Assembly: GCA_947500415.1 (NCBI GenBank)
Contig: CANMRT010000002.1
Span: forward strand, 1,054,001-1,118,000
Length of the DNA: 64,000 nt
Direction: 5' to 3'
DNA from: an uncultured Roseicyclus sp.
GTDB taxonomy: Bacteria > Pseudomonadota > Alphaproteobacteria > Rhodobacterales > Rhodobacteraceae
Shown here: piece after piece, positions 53,241 through 61,612 of the stretch
How positions within the stretch are numbered: the first letter of the stretch is position 1
How the letters are laid out: each line of letters begins with the position of its first letter
Made by a program: the position numbers and the translations under genes
Notes under the pieces: generated by a model
The model's input: only the letters and a program-made list of their open reading frames with translations
Told to the model about the DNA's origin: nothing
The model's database searches: none

Positions 53241-54716
53241 ATGAGCCAGCCGCATTATCAACTCTTCATCGACGGCGCTTGGGCGGAAGGCGCGCGCGGC
53301 CAAACTATGGCCTCCGAGAACCCAGCGACAGGCGAGACCTGGGCCACATTCGCCTGCGCTGCGCCAGAGGATGTCGACCGCGCCATCGCCGCCGCGCGCC
53401 GCGCGCTGGATGATCCGGCGTGGCGCGACATGACCCAGACTGCGCGGGGCAAGCTGCTCTACAAACTCGCCGATCTTATAGAGGAACACGCGCAAGAGAT
53501 TGGGCGGATCGAGACCACGGACTCCGGCAAACTTCTCGCCGAAACCGCCTCCCAATCAGCCTATGTCGGCGACTACTACCGCTATTACGCGGGCCTCGCC
53601 GACAAGATCGAAGGGGCGGTGTTGCCCATCGACAAACCCGACATGCACGTCTTCACTACGCGCCAGCCCATCGGCGTCGTCGCGGCCATCGTGCCCTGGA
53701 ACGCGCAGATGTTCCTGACGGCCACCAAGCTAGGCCCCGCGCTCGCCGCTGGCTGCACGGTGGTCCTGAAAGCCTCCGAAATCGCCCCCGCCCCGATGCT
53801 GGAATTTGCCAAGCTCATCGAGGCCGCAGGCTTCCCGCCCGGCGTCGTCTCCGTCATCACCGGCGACGCCGAAAACTGCGCGATCCCCCTTACCCGCCAC
53901 TCGGAAGTCGACCGCATCGCCTTCACCGGTGGGCCAGAGACTGCCCGTCACGTCGTCCGCAACTCCGCCCAGAACTTCGCTGTCACAACCTTGGAGCTCG
54001 GCGGTAAATCCCCAATCCTCGTTTTCGACGACGCCGACTTCGACGGAGCCGCGAACGGCCTGATCGCAGGCAACTTCGGCGCGTCTGGCCAAAGCTGCGT
54101 CGCGGGATCGCGCGGCCTCATACACCGCCCAATCTTTGAGGCCCTCGCCGCCAAAATCGAAGAGAAAATGGCAAACGTCCGCGTAGGCGACCCACTTGAG
54201 GCGTCGACCCATATCGGCCCCCTCTGCACTGCCGCGCAGGTCGAGACGATCAAGACCACCCTCAAAAAATCCACAACACAAGGCGCGACCATCCGCTTCG
54301 GCGGTACCCCACTCGACCAGCCCGGCAACTACATGGCCCCGACCCTCGTGGAATGTGCCGTCCCCGACACAGAAACGCTCAAAGTCGAGATGTTCGGCCC
54401 GATCATGTCGCTTCTGCCCTTCGACACCGAGGAAGACGCCATCGCGATCGCCAATGCCACACCCTTTGGCCTGGGTTCCGGCGTCTTCACTCAGAACGTC
54501 GCCCGCGCCCATCGCGTGTCCTCAAAGCTCAAGGCAGGCATCTGCTGGGTGAACACCTACCGCGCCGTCTCCCCCATCGCGCCGTTCGGCGGGTTCAATC
54601 AATCGGGCTACGGGCGCGAAGCGGGGATGGAGGCGATCCTGGATTACACGCGCACCAAGACAACGTGGATAAACACGTCGGACGCAGCCATGGCGAATCC
54701 GTTTGTGATGCGGTGA
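53241..54716 (+). CDS. Aldehyde dehydrogenase
   Basis: 491 residues, NAD(P)-dependent ALDH superfamily. Catalytic Glu in VTTLELGGKSPILVF, catalytic Cys in FGASGQSCVAGSRGL, cofactor site PWNAQMFLTATKLGPALAAG and C-terminal EMFGPIMSLLPFD and NTYRAVSPIAPFGGFNQSG. Last gene of the DUF1185 cluster, presumably oxidising an aldehyde released by the monooxygenase and hydrolase steps. Substrate unknown. AAGGA precedes the ATG. Confidence 0.92.
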   Translation: MSQPHYQLFIDGAWAEGARGQTMASENPATGETWATFACAAPEDVDRAIAAARRALDDPAWRDMTQTARGKLLYKLADLIEEHAQEIGRIETTDSGKLLAETASQSAYVGDYYRYYAGLADKIEGAVLPIDKPDMHVFTTRQPIGVVAAIVPWNAQMFLTATKLGPALAAGCTVVLKASEIAPAPMLEFAKLIEAAGFPPGVVSVITGDAENCAIPLTRHSEVDRIAFTGGPETARHVVRNSAQNFAVTTLELGGKSPILVFDDADFDGAANGLIAGNFGASGQSCVAGSRGLIHRPIFEALAAKIEEKMANVRVGDPLEASTHIGPLCTAAQVETIKTTLKKSTTQGATIRFGGTPLDQPGNYMAPTLVECAVPDTETLKVEMFGPIMSLLPFDTEEDAIAIANATPFGLGSGVFTQNVARAHRVSSKLKAGICWVNTYRAVSPIAPFGGFNQSGYGREAGMEAILDYTRTKTTWINTSDAAMANPFVMR

Positions 54717-54737
54717 GGTCGGGTGCGCAGGTCTCTC

Positions 54738-54756
54738 ATTGCTTCGTTGAAGCAAT
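54738..54756 (+). terminator. Hairpin after the aldehyde dehydrogenase gene
   Basis: ATTGCTTC and GAAGCAAT form a perfect 8-bp stem with a 3-nt loop, 22 nt after the stop. No proper T-run follows, so it may end the operon only weakly. Confidence 0.4.
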
Positions 54757-54812
54757 TGTCGCCTGCCGATGTCGGTGGGTTTGTCCCTGACACTTTCTTC
54801 GAAATTGCAGGT

Positions 54813-54899
54813 TGGTGCGCTCGGCGAGACTCGAACTCGCACGGGTGTTACCCCACAGCGACCTCAACGCTGCGCGTCTACCAATTCCGCCACGAGCGC
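54813..54899 (-). tRNA. tRNA-Leu (anticodon GAG)
   Basis: On the minus strand the 87-nt sequence starts GCGCTCGTGG and ends in an encoded ACCA. Acceptor stem GCGCTCG pairs with CGAGCGC. Anticodon stem CAGCG/CGCTG encloses TTGAGGT, giving GAG. The long variable arm (TGTGGGGTAACACCC) marks class II, and the T loop is GTTCGAGTC. Confidence 0.95.
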
Positions 54900-55000
54900 C
54901 GTGTCCAGGTAGTGGAGCGCTCTCTAGCCGCTCCGATGCGCGTTGTGAAGAGGGACCGGACCGGCAGCTGCGAATTTTTTCGACCACATCATCCGCAACG

Positions 55001-55030
55001 AAAAAACGGCGCCCCACAGGACGCCGTTTT
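55001..55030 (-). terminator. Rho-independent terminator of the peptidoglycan-binding gene
   Basis: Read on the minus strand, AAAACGGCG (55030-55022) pairs with CGCCGTTTT (55011-55003) around a 10-nt loop, and the T-run extends to 55001. It lies 21 nt after the stop codon at 55052. Confidence 0.8.
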
Positions 55031-55051
55031 CTAAAGTCTGAAGCGTATCGC

Positions 55052-56644
55052 TTACTGCTGAACTTCGAAGGTCGGCAGCGAGAAGCCCGTGATGTTCGGC
55101 TCCTGATCTACAACCAGCGGCTCGATCCGGGGCTCGTTGCCAGCAACCGGCGTGGGCACTTGCACGGGCGCGGGTTGAACACCTGCCACCTGTTGCGGCG
55201 CGGGCGCCGGGGCAGGTGCAACCGCCTGCGGGGCCACATTAGGCGCGAAAGTGGCAGCGCCTGGGATCACCGGAACCTGTGGCTGAAGGGCCGTGGGCGT
55301 TGGCTGCAAAGTGCCACCGAAGGACACAGCCACGGCCTGACGGATCAGCGGCAAGCGGCCCGCGTCGGAGGGGCTGAAAACCGCGGGTGCGCCAGCAGCC
55401 AGCGCGTTCAGCGAGGCGTCATACCATTCGTGGGCGCGGTGACCGTCGGCCTCAAGGCCGTAGCCTTCACGCAGGTGGTGACCCAAAAGCTCACCGTAGG
55501 CAGGCTCGCCAGAGGCCACGAGGATCAGCGCGGAGCCCATCGCCATCTGCATGTCATCGGCACCATAGCCGACACCCAGGCAAACGCGCGCGGTTGCGGC
55601 CAGTTCGGCCTGCGGGATACCCGTGGTGATCGCAAAGCCCTGCGCAGAGGCCGTAACCTGCTGCGGGCTGACGAGACCGATCAAGCTGGACTGCGTGGCA
55701 AGCGCCTCGGAGAAGCCCTGACATTGGACCGAGATCTGCTCATAGGTCATGCCGACAATGGCTTCGGTCAGGTCATGGCCCTGGTTCACGGCGCTGGCGC
55801 GTGCGGTGCAGAACTGCTCCGACAAGGCGAAACCGGGATTGGTCAGGTTGCCAAGTGTCATCATCCCACCGTTGGCCTGACCCTGAAGGGCCACGGCATC
55901 ACAGCGTGAGGACAAGACGGGCGCGTCGGACGCGCCTGCGAAGAGGTTCGGAACCTCGGGCGTGCCGCTGGCCGAAACGGTCGTCACAGGTGCTGCGCCT
56001 TCGGGGACAATGGTCGTGGTCGCGGGGTTTACGATGACGGTCGTGGTCGATCCGCCAGGATTGCCTGCAACGGTCGGTCCTGCGGTGCCGTCCAGCACAT
56101 CGCGGTAGGCCACCAGAAGCGGAGCGCCCTGCAGGCCAGATTGAATGGCACCGCCATTCGAGGCCCAAAGGTAGGCGCCAATCAGATACTGTGCCTGCGG
56201 CTCAGGGAAAGAGCGGCCGTTGACGGGAAAGCCCAATGCGGCCTGGTACCGTTCCACGGCTGCACGGGTTGCCGGGCCAACCTGGCCGTCGACGTAACCT
56301 GCGTTAAAGCCGAAGTAGTTCAAAGCCGTCTGCACCTGACGCCCGGCCTCAGTAGCAGGGATCGCGGGGCGCGGCGGGTTGTAGGTCGCCTGCGGACGCG
56401 GCTGTTGCGGGCGCGGCTGGGACGTGGGGGGCTGCACCTGCGGCGGTTGCTGCGGCGGCGCGGGCTGAACAACCCGTGGGCGCGGTTGTTGCGAGGCGGC
56501 GATGCCCAAAAGGGCGCCACCAAGAAGCAGGCCACCAATAAGGCCACGCGAATCATCAACCTGCGCTTGGGCAGGCGCACTCGCCATCGGTGTCAGCGCA
56601 ATGGCTGCAATCAGCGAAGTCGTCATAAAATACTTGGAAAACAT
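55052..56644 (-). CDS. Secreted peptidoglycan-binding-domain protein with Pro-rich linkers
   Basis: 530 residues. Sec signal peptide (LIAAIALTPMASAPAQA), a Gly-rich hydrophobic stretch (GLIGGLLLGGALLGIAAS), a Pro/Gln-rich linker, then a PG_binding_1 domain (VQTALNYFGFNAGYVDGQVG, PATRAAVERYQAALGFPV, about residues 100-145). The rest is Ala-rich with four cysteines, ending in another Pro/Ala-rich tail. Similar proteins of Rhodobacteraceae are annotated only as peptidoglycan-binding. GGAGAG lies before the ATG and a good terminator follows. Function beyond envelope location unknown. Confidence 0.82.
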   Translation of the reverse strand: MFSKYFMTTSLIAAIALTPMASAPAQAQVDDSRGLIGGLLLGGALLGIAASQQPRPRVVQPAPPQQPPQVQPPTSQPRPQQPRPQATYNPPRPAIPATEAGRQVQTALNYFGFNAGYVDGQVGPATRAAVERYQAALGFPVNGRSFPEPQAQYLIGAYLWASNGGAIQSGLQGAPLLVAYRDVLDGTAGPTVAGNPGGSTTTVIVNPATTTIVPEGAAPVTTVSASGTPEVPNLFAGASDAPVLSSRCDAVALQGQANGGMMTLGNLTNPGFALSEQFCTARASAVNQGHDLTEAIVGMTYEQISVQCQGFSEALATQSSLIGLVSPQQVTASAQGFAITTGIPQAELAATARVCLGVGYGADDMQMAMGSALILVASGEPAYGELLGHHLREGYGLEADGHRAHEWYDASLNALAAGAPAVFSPSDAGRLPLIRQAVAVSFGGTLQPTPTALQPQVPVIPGAATFAPNVAPQAVAPAPAPAPQQVAGVQPAPVQVPTPVAGNEPRIEPLVVDQEPNITGFSLPTFEVQQ

Positions 56645-56731
56645 GTGAATCTCTCCAGGGGCAGCAGAAGGGGTAATCTCTCTGTATTACACCCTAACAG
56701 CCGAATCGCCGAATCTCGATGGGGGAAAACC

Positions 56732-57220
56732 CTACTCCGGCTGTTTTCGCCTCCAAAGCAACGCAGTAGCTATCCCGACGGCAATGACGAGGATAAGCCA
56801 AAGACCCGTAAGCGGTGCGTCCCCGAAGAGCAGCACATTGAGCCGTCGCCCCGGAAGAAAGGTCAAAAGCCCAGCCACGGCCAGTCCCTGCCAGTAGAGC
56901 CCACGCATCTGGGCACCATGGCGCGCGCGCTGGCCTTGCCAAAGTGCGTGCAACCCTGCGCTCAAGCTCCACAGCGCCCAAAGCGACAGCAGATGGATCG
57001 GACCAAACGGGCCAATCAAGGCAAACAGCGAGGATGGGATTATCAGTCCTGTGATGGCCAAAACTGCCATCACGAAGACCCAGGTTGCGCCGACGGTCCG
57101 GTGCAGCAAATCTCGCCGCGTCCGGAATATCGCAATAGGTCCCAGGACGATCGCCAAAAGCGCCGCCAAAATGTGCGCGCGGATCACCAAAGGCGCCTCG
57201 GTCAAAATGGCCCACTCCAT
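56732..57220 (-). CDS. DUF2306-type membrane protein (second of a pair)
   Basis: 162 residues with four hydrophobic segments. Typical stretches are VIRAHILAALLAIVLGPIAI, LLHRTVGATWVFVMAVLAIT and MRGLYWQGLAVAGLLTFLPG. It is a paralogue of the preceding gene: both have HI/HV near the N-terminus, RRxxLHRxxG/A-W in the middle and GLLVAG/GLAVAG plus FLPGRR/FLPGPR near the end. ATG 57220 overlaps the stop of its partner by one base (TGATG). Function unknown; a haem- or quinone-related role is not excluded. Confidence 0.75.
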   Translation of the reverse strand: MEWAILTEAPLVIRAHILAALLAIVLGPIAIFRTRRDLLHRTVGATWVFVMAVLAITGLIIPSSLFALIGPFGPIHLLSLWALWSLSAGLHALWQGQRARHGAQMRGLYWQGLAVAGLLTFLPGRRLNVLLFGDAPLTGLWLILVIAVGIATALLWRRKQPE

Positions 57221-57711
57221 CAGACCAATGCCCCGACGCGCAGACGACGGTTCAGGTGATAAAGCGTCACGCCAAAGGCCACCGCCCCGATCAGCCAAAC
57301 GCCAAGTTCATCGCTGCCGCCAAACACAACCTCATTCATCCGTGGTCCGGGCAGGAAATTGAACGTGCCAGCCACCAAAAGCCCGTACCAATAGAGGTTC
57401 CGAAACACGAGGTGATGCGCCCAAAAGCGCCCATGGGCCTCGTGGCGCACGCCAACCCACAACGACCACAGCGTGAATGCGGCCAGCCCCTGAATGGGGC
57501 TAAGCGGGCCGACCAAAGCAAACTCGCGAATGCCAAATGATGACAAGGCCAAAGACGCCATCCCCAAGACCCAGGCATACCTTGTGATCTTATGCAGCCG
57601 GTTTCGGCGCCTGCGAAAAAGAACAAGGGGACTAAGCGCAATGGATATCAGCGCACAGAAAACGTGGAACTGAATGATCGGGTCGGCTGTGGTAAGGGGG
57701 GCCAGGGTCAT
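57220..57711 (-). CDS. DUF2306-type membrane protein (first of a pair)
   Basis: 163 residues, four hydrophobic segments, same family as its partner downstream: IIQFHVFCALISIALSPLVL, LHKITRYAWVLGMASLAL and NLYWYGLLVAGTFNFLPGPR. ATG 57711 is chosen as the family-typical short start before the first helix; the open frame reaches 57786. It is divergent from the LytTR regulator gene, sharing a 103-bp control region. Confidence 0.75.
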   Translation of the reverse strand: MTLAPLTTADPIIQFHVFCALISIALSPLVLFRRRRNRLHKITRYAWVLGMASLALSSFGIREFALVGPLSPIQGLAAFTLWSLWVGVRHEAHGRFWAHHLVFRNLYWYGLLVAGTFNFLPGPRMNEVVFGGSDELGVWLIGAVAFGVTLYHLNRRLRVGALV

Positions 57712-57814
57712 GGTCGTCTCCGTGGGTGTGGCAGGGCCGTTCGTGTTCGGGTAAGCAATGGCGAGGGTCCGCACTTGGCCCAACACTGCTTACGCAAACG
57801 GCGGGTCTTGCTTC

Positions 57815-58579
57815 GTGAACGACACCCCATCGCATTCCGCGCTTCGTGAATGGCGGGCCCTTGCAACCAGCCCAGTGACGTTGGTGATCGTGACAGCCAT
57901 TGCAGCTCTGCTGGCAATCATCGGCCCATTCGACACAGATGAACGCCTGCGCCTGCTGCCGCGTTTTGTGTACTGGCTGGCCTTGGTGTCGCTGACCTAT
58001 TCGGCAGGCTTTTGGGCCAATGCCCTGATGCGGCGTTTCACGATGGGTAAAAACGTGGTCACGCGCGTTGTGGTCCTGGGGCTGGCCACGGGCTGCGGCA
58101 TCACACCGGTGATTACCTTGGTCAACTATTTGACCTTCAACTACATCCCACCAGCAAACGATTGGCCGCTCGTGCTGGTTCAGTTCTTCGCAACCGCTTT
58201 GATCGTGACCGTCGTGTTTGAAGTTATCCCGAGCGCCACGCCAAAGGAGGCGACGTCACCCGCACCGGCCCTTTTCGACCGCCTGCCGCTCGACAAACGG
58301 GGTCCGCTTTTGGCGCTGTCGTCCGAAGATCACTACACCCGCATCCGAACGGGCAAAGGCGAAGAGATGGTGCTGATCCGCTTGGCCGACGCGATGCGCG
58401 AAGCCGCGCCAACTGCAGGTCTGCAGGTTCACCGCTCCCATTGGGTTGCTTTATCTGCCGTAACGGCCGCCCGTCGGGACGGTGATCGTGCGATCCTGAC
58501 GCTCAGCGACGGCACGGAAATCCCCGTCAGCCGCGCCAATATCCCGGCCATTCGGGAGGCCGGACTTCTGCCCCGTTGA
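57815..58579 (+). CDS. Membrane-bound LytTR transcriptional regulator
   Basis: About 254 residues. Four N-terminal membrane helices (VTLVIVTAIAALLAIIGPF, FVYWLALVSLTYSAGFWANA, VVVLGLATGCGITPVITLV, LVLVQFFATALIVTVVFEV) are followed by a C-terminal LytTR DNA-binding domain (LLALSSEDHYTRIRTGKGEE, GLQVHRSHWVALSAVTAARR). Proteins of this form typically control an adjacent membrane-protein gene, here the divergent DUF2306 pair. Start uncertain: GTG 57815 gives a natural start; ATG 57758 adds 19 residues. Confidence 0.82.
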   Translation: MNDTPSHSALREWRALATSPVTLVIVTAIAALLAIIGPFDTDERLRLLPRFVYWLALVSLTYSAGFWANALMRRFTMGKNVVTRVVVLGLATGCGITPVITLVNYLTFNYIPPANDWPLVLVQFFATALIVTVVFEVIPSATPKEATSPAPALFDRLPLDKRGPLLALSSEDHYTRIRTGKGEEMVLIRLADAMREAAPTAGLQVHRSHWVALSAVTAARRDGDRAILTLSDGTEIPVSRANIPAIREAGLLPR

Positions 58580-58601
58580 GCGGGGGCGTTGCACGTTGCT
58601 C

Positions 58602-58656
58602 ATTCACTGATGAATAGAAATCCCGACAATTTGGCCGTTTCTATTCATCAGTGAAT
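58602..58656. promoter_or_regulatory. Perfect 19-bp inverted repeat upstream of lipB
   Basis: ATTCACTGATGAATAGAAA (58602-58620) recurs exactly inverted at 58638-58656 across a 17-bp spacer. Each arm itself contains a small dyad ATTCA-CTGA-TGAAT, so this may be two operator copies facing each other, with centres 36-37 bp apart. No T-run follows, so it is a poor terminator. It lies 82 bp before the lipB start. A TetR-type regulator site is one possibility; no regulator gene is adjacent. Confidence 0.55.
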
Positions 58657-58738
58657 ATCAAGCGTGATACGCCCCCCGTCCCGCGCGGCAAAAGCCCGGG
58701 GCTTGTCGGCCCCCAAGACCTCGCCCATAACCCGGCTC

Positions 58739-59389
58739 ATGGTCGAATGGATTACCTCTGACGCCCCCGTCCCGTACGACGTCGCCGTGACCGAGATGGA
58801 AGCCCGCGCCAACGCCATTGCGCGCGGCGAAGCGGGTGAGGCCGTCTGGCTGCTGGAACATCCACCCCTTTACACCGCTGGCACCTCAGCCAAGCGCGAG
58901 GACCTGAAAGACCCCGACCGTTTCCCCGTTTTCGAAACGCGGCGCGGCGGGCAATACACTTACCACGGCCCGGGACAGCGCGTGGCCTACGTGATGCTCG
59001 ACCTGAACACCCGCGGCCGCGACATCCGCAAATATGTCGAACAGCTGGAGAATTGGGTGATCGCCGCACTCGGCGAATTCAACGTCAAAGGCGAAATCCG
59101 CGAGGGCCGCGTCGGCGTCTGGGTCGAGCGGCCCGAGAAAGCCCCCCTGCCCGACGGTACCGCCCGCGAAGACAAGATCGCCGCCATCGGCGTGCGCATC
59201 CGCAAATGGGTCAGCTTCCATGGTATCTCAATAAATCTGGAGCCGGACCTGAGCCACTTCGATGGCATCGTCCCCTGCGGGATCAAGGGCCACGGGGTCA
59301 CGTCCTTGGTCGACCTTGGCCTTCCCGTCACGATGGATGATCTGGATGTCGCCTTGAAGCGGAGCTTTGTCGAGGTGTTCGGTCGATAG
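58739..59389 (+). CDS. lipB: Octanoyl-[acyl-carrier-protein]:protein N-octanoyltransferase
   Basis: Transfers octanoate from ACP to lipoyl domains. 216 residues from ATG 58739, the normal LipB length. Motifs are [55 protein letters not shown] and catalytic [16 protein letters not shown], with Cys and Lys in place. The frame continues upstream to 58664, but that part is not LipB-like. A perfect inverted repeat precedes it. Confidence 0.93.
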   Translation: MVEWITSDAPVPYDVAVTEMEARANAIARGEAGEAVWLLEHPPLYTAGTSAKREDLKDPDRFPVFETRRGGQYTYHGPGQRVAYVMLDLNTRGRDIRKYVEQLENWVIAALGEFNVKGEIREGRVGVWVERPEKAPLPDGTAREDKIAAIGVRIRKWVSFHGISINLEPDLSHFDGIVPCGIKGHGVTSLVDLGLPVTMDDLDVALKRSFVEVFGR

Positions 59390-59496
59390 CGAAAGCGCGG
59401 AGGTGATGCTGTGTGAATCGTCGCGACAAACATGGCGGTTCAGTGATACGCCATGAATTGTGGAATAATCGCTCCACCACACACGGACGCCAATGG

Positions 59497-60273
59497 ATGT
59501 TTGAGCAAATCCGCAAAATCTCCGCCGGATTGCAAAAATCCAAAAGGCGCGCCAAAGCTCGCAAGGCACAAAACGCACTCGAGGCTTCGGGCCCCACCCC
59601 CAGAATCCTATTCCTACATGTCCCGAAGTGCGGCGGCACGTCGATACGCCGCTTTCTTGACGATCGGTTCGACGCCGTCCGACTAGAACTACAGAGCGAT
59701 CGTGATGATTGGCACGGCAGTCTCCAGGCCGCAAAGACGGCACCCTTGGTCTACGGGCATTTCAGCGCGGACCAGCTGGAACAGATCCGGGGTGATGCCT
59801 TCGTCTTTTCCTTTCTCAGGGATCCATTGGATCGCCTGGTCTCTCACTTCCGGTACCATTGCAGCATCGGTTGGGCTGGATCACCCGATGCCCGCTACGG
59901 CGAAACACTTACTGACTTCGTCACCTTCCCGGTGCATCGCAATGTCATGACCTCGCACTTCGGCGGGTCAATGGACCCTGGCCATGGGCAATCCATCTCG
60001 GACGAAAAGCAACTTGCCCGTGCGATCGCCACCGCGGAAAGCCTCGACGCGATTGGTTATACAGAGACGTTAGCTCAATCGTTCCCGGTGATCTGTCAGC
60101 GCGGCCGGATCGCCTATGGTGATGGACCTCAAATCGAAAACGTGACGCCAAGGGTCTCCGCGCCAGTCGAAATCACCGAAGCGGTCCATGAGAGCCTTGA
60201 GCTCGATCGGATATTCCATGCCCGTGTGCGCAAGTTGCCCAACGCGCTTCACGTGTCAGGCGGGAACAACTGA
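59497..60273 (+). CDS. Sulfotransferase family protein
   Basis: 258 residues from ATG 59497 (an alternative GTG at 59413 adds 28). The PAPS-binding 5' loop is LFLHVPKCGGTSIRRFLD and the 3'-phosphate motif is FSFLRDPLDRLVSHFRYH. These identify the carbohydrate sulfotransferase / Sulfotransfer_2 group. Acceptor unknown; a surface polysaccharide is likely because a glycosyltransferase-like gene follows 159 bp later. The pair has a less C-rich wobble pattern than ctaD and lipB and may be a later insertion between them. Confidence 0.82.
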   Translation: MFEQIRKISAGLQKSKRRAKARKAQNALEASGPTPRILFLHVPKCGGTSIRRFLDDRFDAVRLELQSDRDDWHGSLQAAKTAPLVYGHFSADQLEQIRGDAFVFSFLRDPLDRLVSHFRYHCSIGWAGSPDARYGETLTDFVTFPVHRNVMTSHFGGSMDPGHGQSISDEKQLARAIATAESLDAIGYTETLAQSFPVICQRGRIAYGDGPQIENVTPRVSAPVEITEAVHESLELDRIFHARVRKLPNALHVSGGNN

Positions 60274-60432
60274 AAGCAACGCAGCGGAATGGGCCACTTC
60301 ACGCGTGCAAGCTGTCTCGTTTGCCCAATACTGAGCGCGGCCGAAGTGCCGTCATCGAGGGCTGCCGAGGCAATCAGATCGTGCTAGCAAAGCGCGAGCC
60401 CTCCCAAGATAGCACTCGGGAACGATCGATAC

Positions 60433-61359
60433 ATGCGACGTGCCATGCCGCCAATTCTGCTGATTGTGTTCAACCGACCGGAAAAGACCCGTGCGGTCCT
60501 CGACACCTTCCGGGCGGCACGGCCAACCAGGCTTTATGTTGCGGCGGACGGGCCGCGCGACACGCATTCAGATGACGTTGCCTTATGCGAAACGACGCGC
60601 GCGATTGCCGCAGAGATCGACTGGAAATGCGAGGTCAAGACTCTGTTCCGAAACGAAAACCTTGGATGCAGGCTAGCGGTGAGCGGGGCGATTGACTGGT
60701 TTTTTGAACACGAACCGGAAGGCATTATTCTTGAGGATGACATCCTCGTCGATTTCAGTTTCTTTTCCTTCGCCACCGAGATGCTGGAACGCTACCGCGA
60801 TGATGAACGTGTGATGTCGATAGGCGCTTCCAACCCGTTGCAGGAGGTGACGCCTACGGCAGATCCACAAGCAAGCTACCTGTTTTCGACCTATGCAATG
60901 ATCTGGGGTTGGGCGACGTGGCGGCGCGCTTGGAAGAACTACGACCACACTCTCGAAACCATCGCCAGCAGCGCCTCAATCCGGGCGATGCGCAAGGCGG
61001 CAGTCCCTGGCCTCGATTTCGTTGGCCATTGGCTGCACAAGCTGCGCCGCGTGCGAAACGGGACCATCGATACCTGGGATTTCAGCTTGTCTTACTCACA
61101 AATGCGCGCGGGCGCATTTTGCGTGGTGCCCCGGATGAACCTTATGAAAAATATAGGTTTTGACGCCGAGGCAACCCACACCACCAGCCCAGACGACACG
61201 GGCGCAAAGTTGATCGCCAGGCAATTGCCACCGGACCTACAGCATCCCACGGTGGTGGTCCGCGACCTGGGCTTCGACCGGCAGATTTCCAGTCAGATTT
61301 ACCAAATGCAGCCGCTTTCGTTTCGGCGTCAGCTGCGTTGGTTTTTACGGTCGCTTTGA
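60433..61359 (+). CDS. Glycosyltransferase-like protein (HlpA-type nucleotide-diphospho-sugar transferase)
   Basis: 308 residues. GT-A-like start PILLIVFNRPEKTRAVLDTF, LYVAADGPRDTHSDD, and metal-binding acidic motif GIILEDDILVDFSFFSFATE. STYAMIWGWATWRRAWKNYD is typical of hypothetical hemolysin/HlpA-like glycosyltransferases of polysaccharide clusters. No membrane segment or signal peptide, so cytoplasmic. Stands alone between the sulfotransferase and ctaD. Sugar donor and acceptor unknown. Confidence 0.8.
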   Translation: MRRAMPPILLIVFNRPEKTRAVLDTFRAARPTRLYVAADGPRDTHSDDVALCETTRAIAAEIDWKCEVKTLFRNENLGCRLAVSGAIDWFFEHEPEGIILEDDILVDFSFFSFATEMLERYRDDERVMSIGASNPLQEVTPTADPQASYLFSTYAMIWGWATWRRAWKNYDHTLETIASSASIRAMRKAAVPGLDFVGHWLHKLRRVRNGTIDTWDFSLSYSQMRAGAFCVVPRMNLMKNIGFDAEATHTTSPDDTGAKLIARQLPPDLQHPTVVVRDLGFDRQISSQIYQMQPLSFRRQLRWFLRSL

Positions 61360-61612
61360 CTTGGGCATCCATTGGCAAAGCACGCAAACCCGATAGTCTT
61401 TGCACCCAACATCCCGCCCTGCGCCAATTTTACCCACCCCAACATCACGCAAGCGCGAGTTGTCGCGTTGATCCATAGGCGTGTGCGCACTAAACCCTCC
61501 TCCAAGAGACTCGATTTGGCGCCTATCGTGGTGCCGAAGCGCCAGACCAACGATGCACTTGCCAGACGAGTGCTGGGACCAAAGCGCGACAAGACGCGAA
61601 CAGGAGACGACC

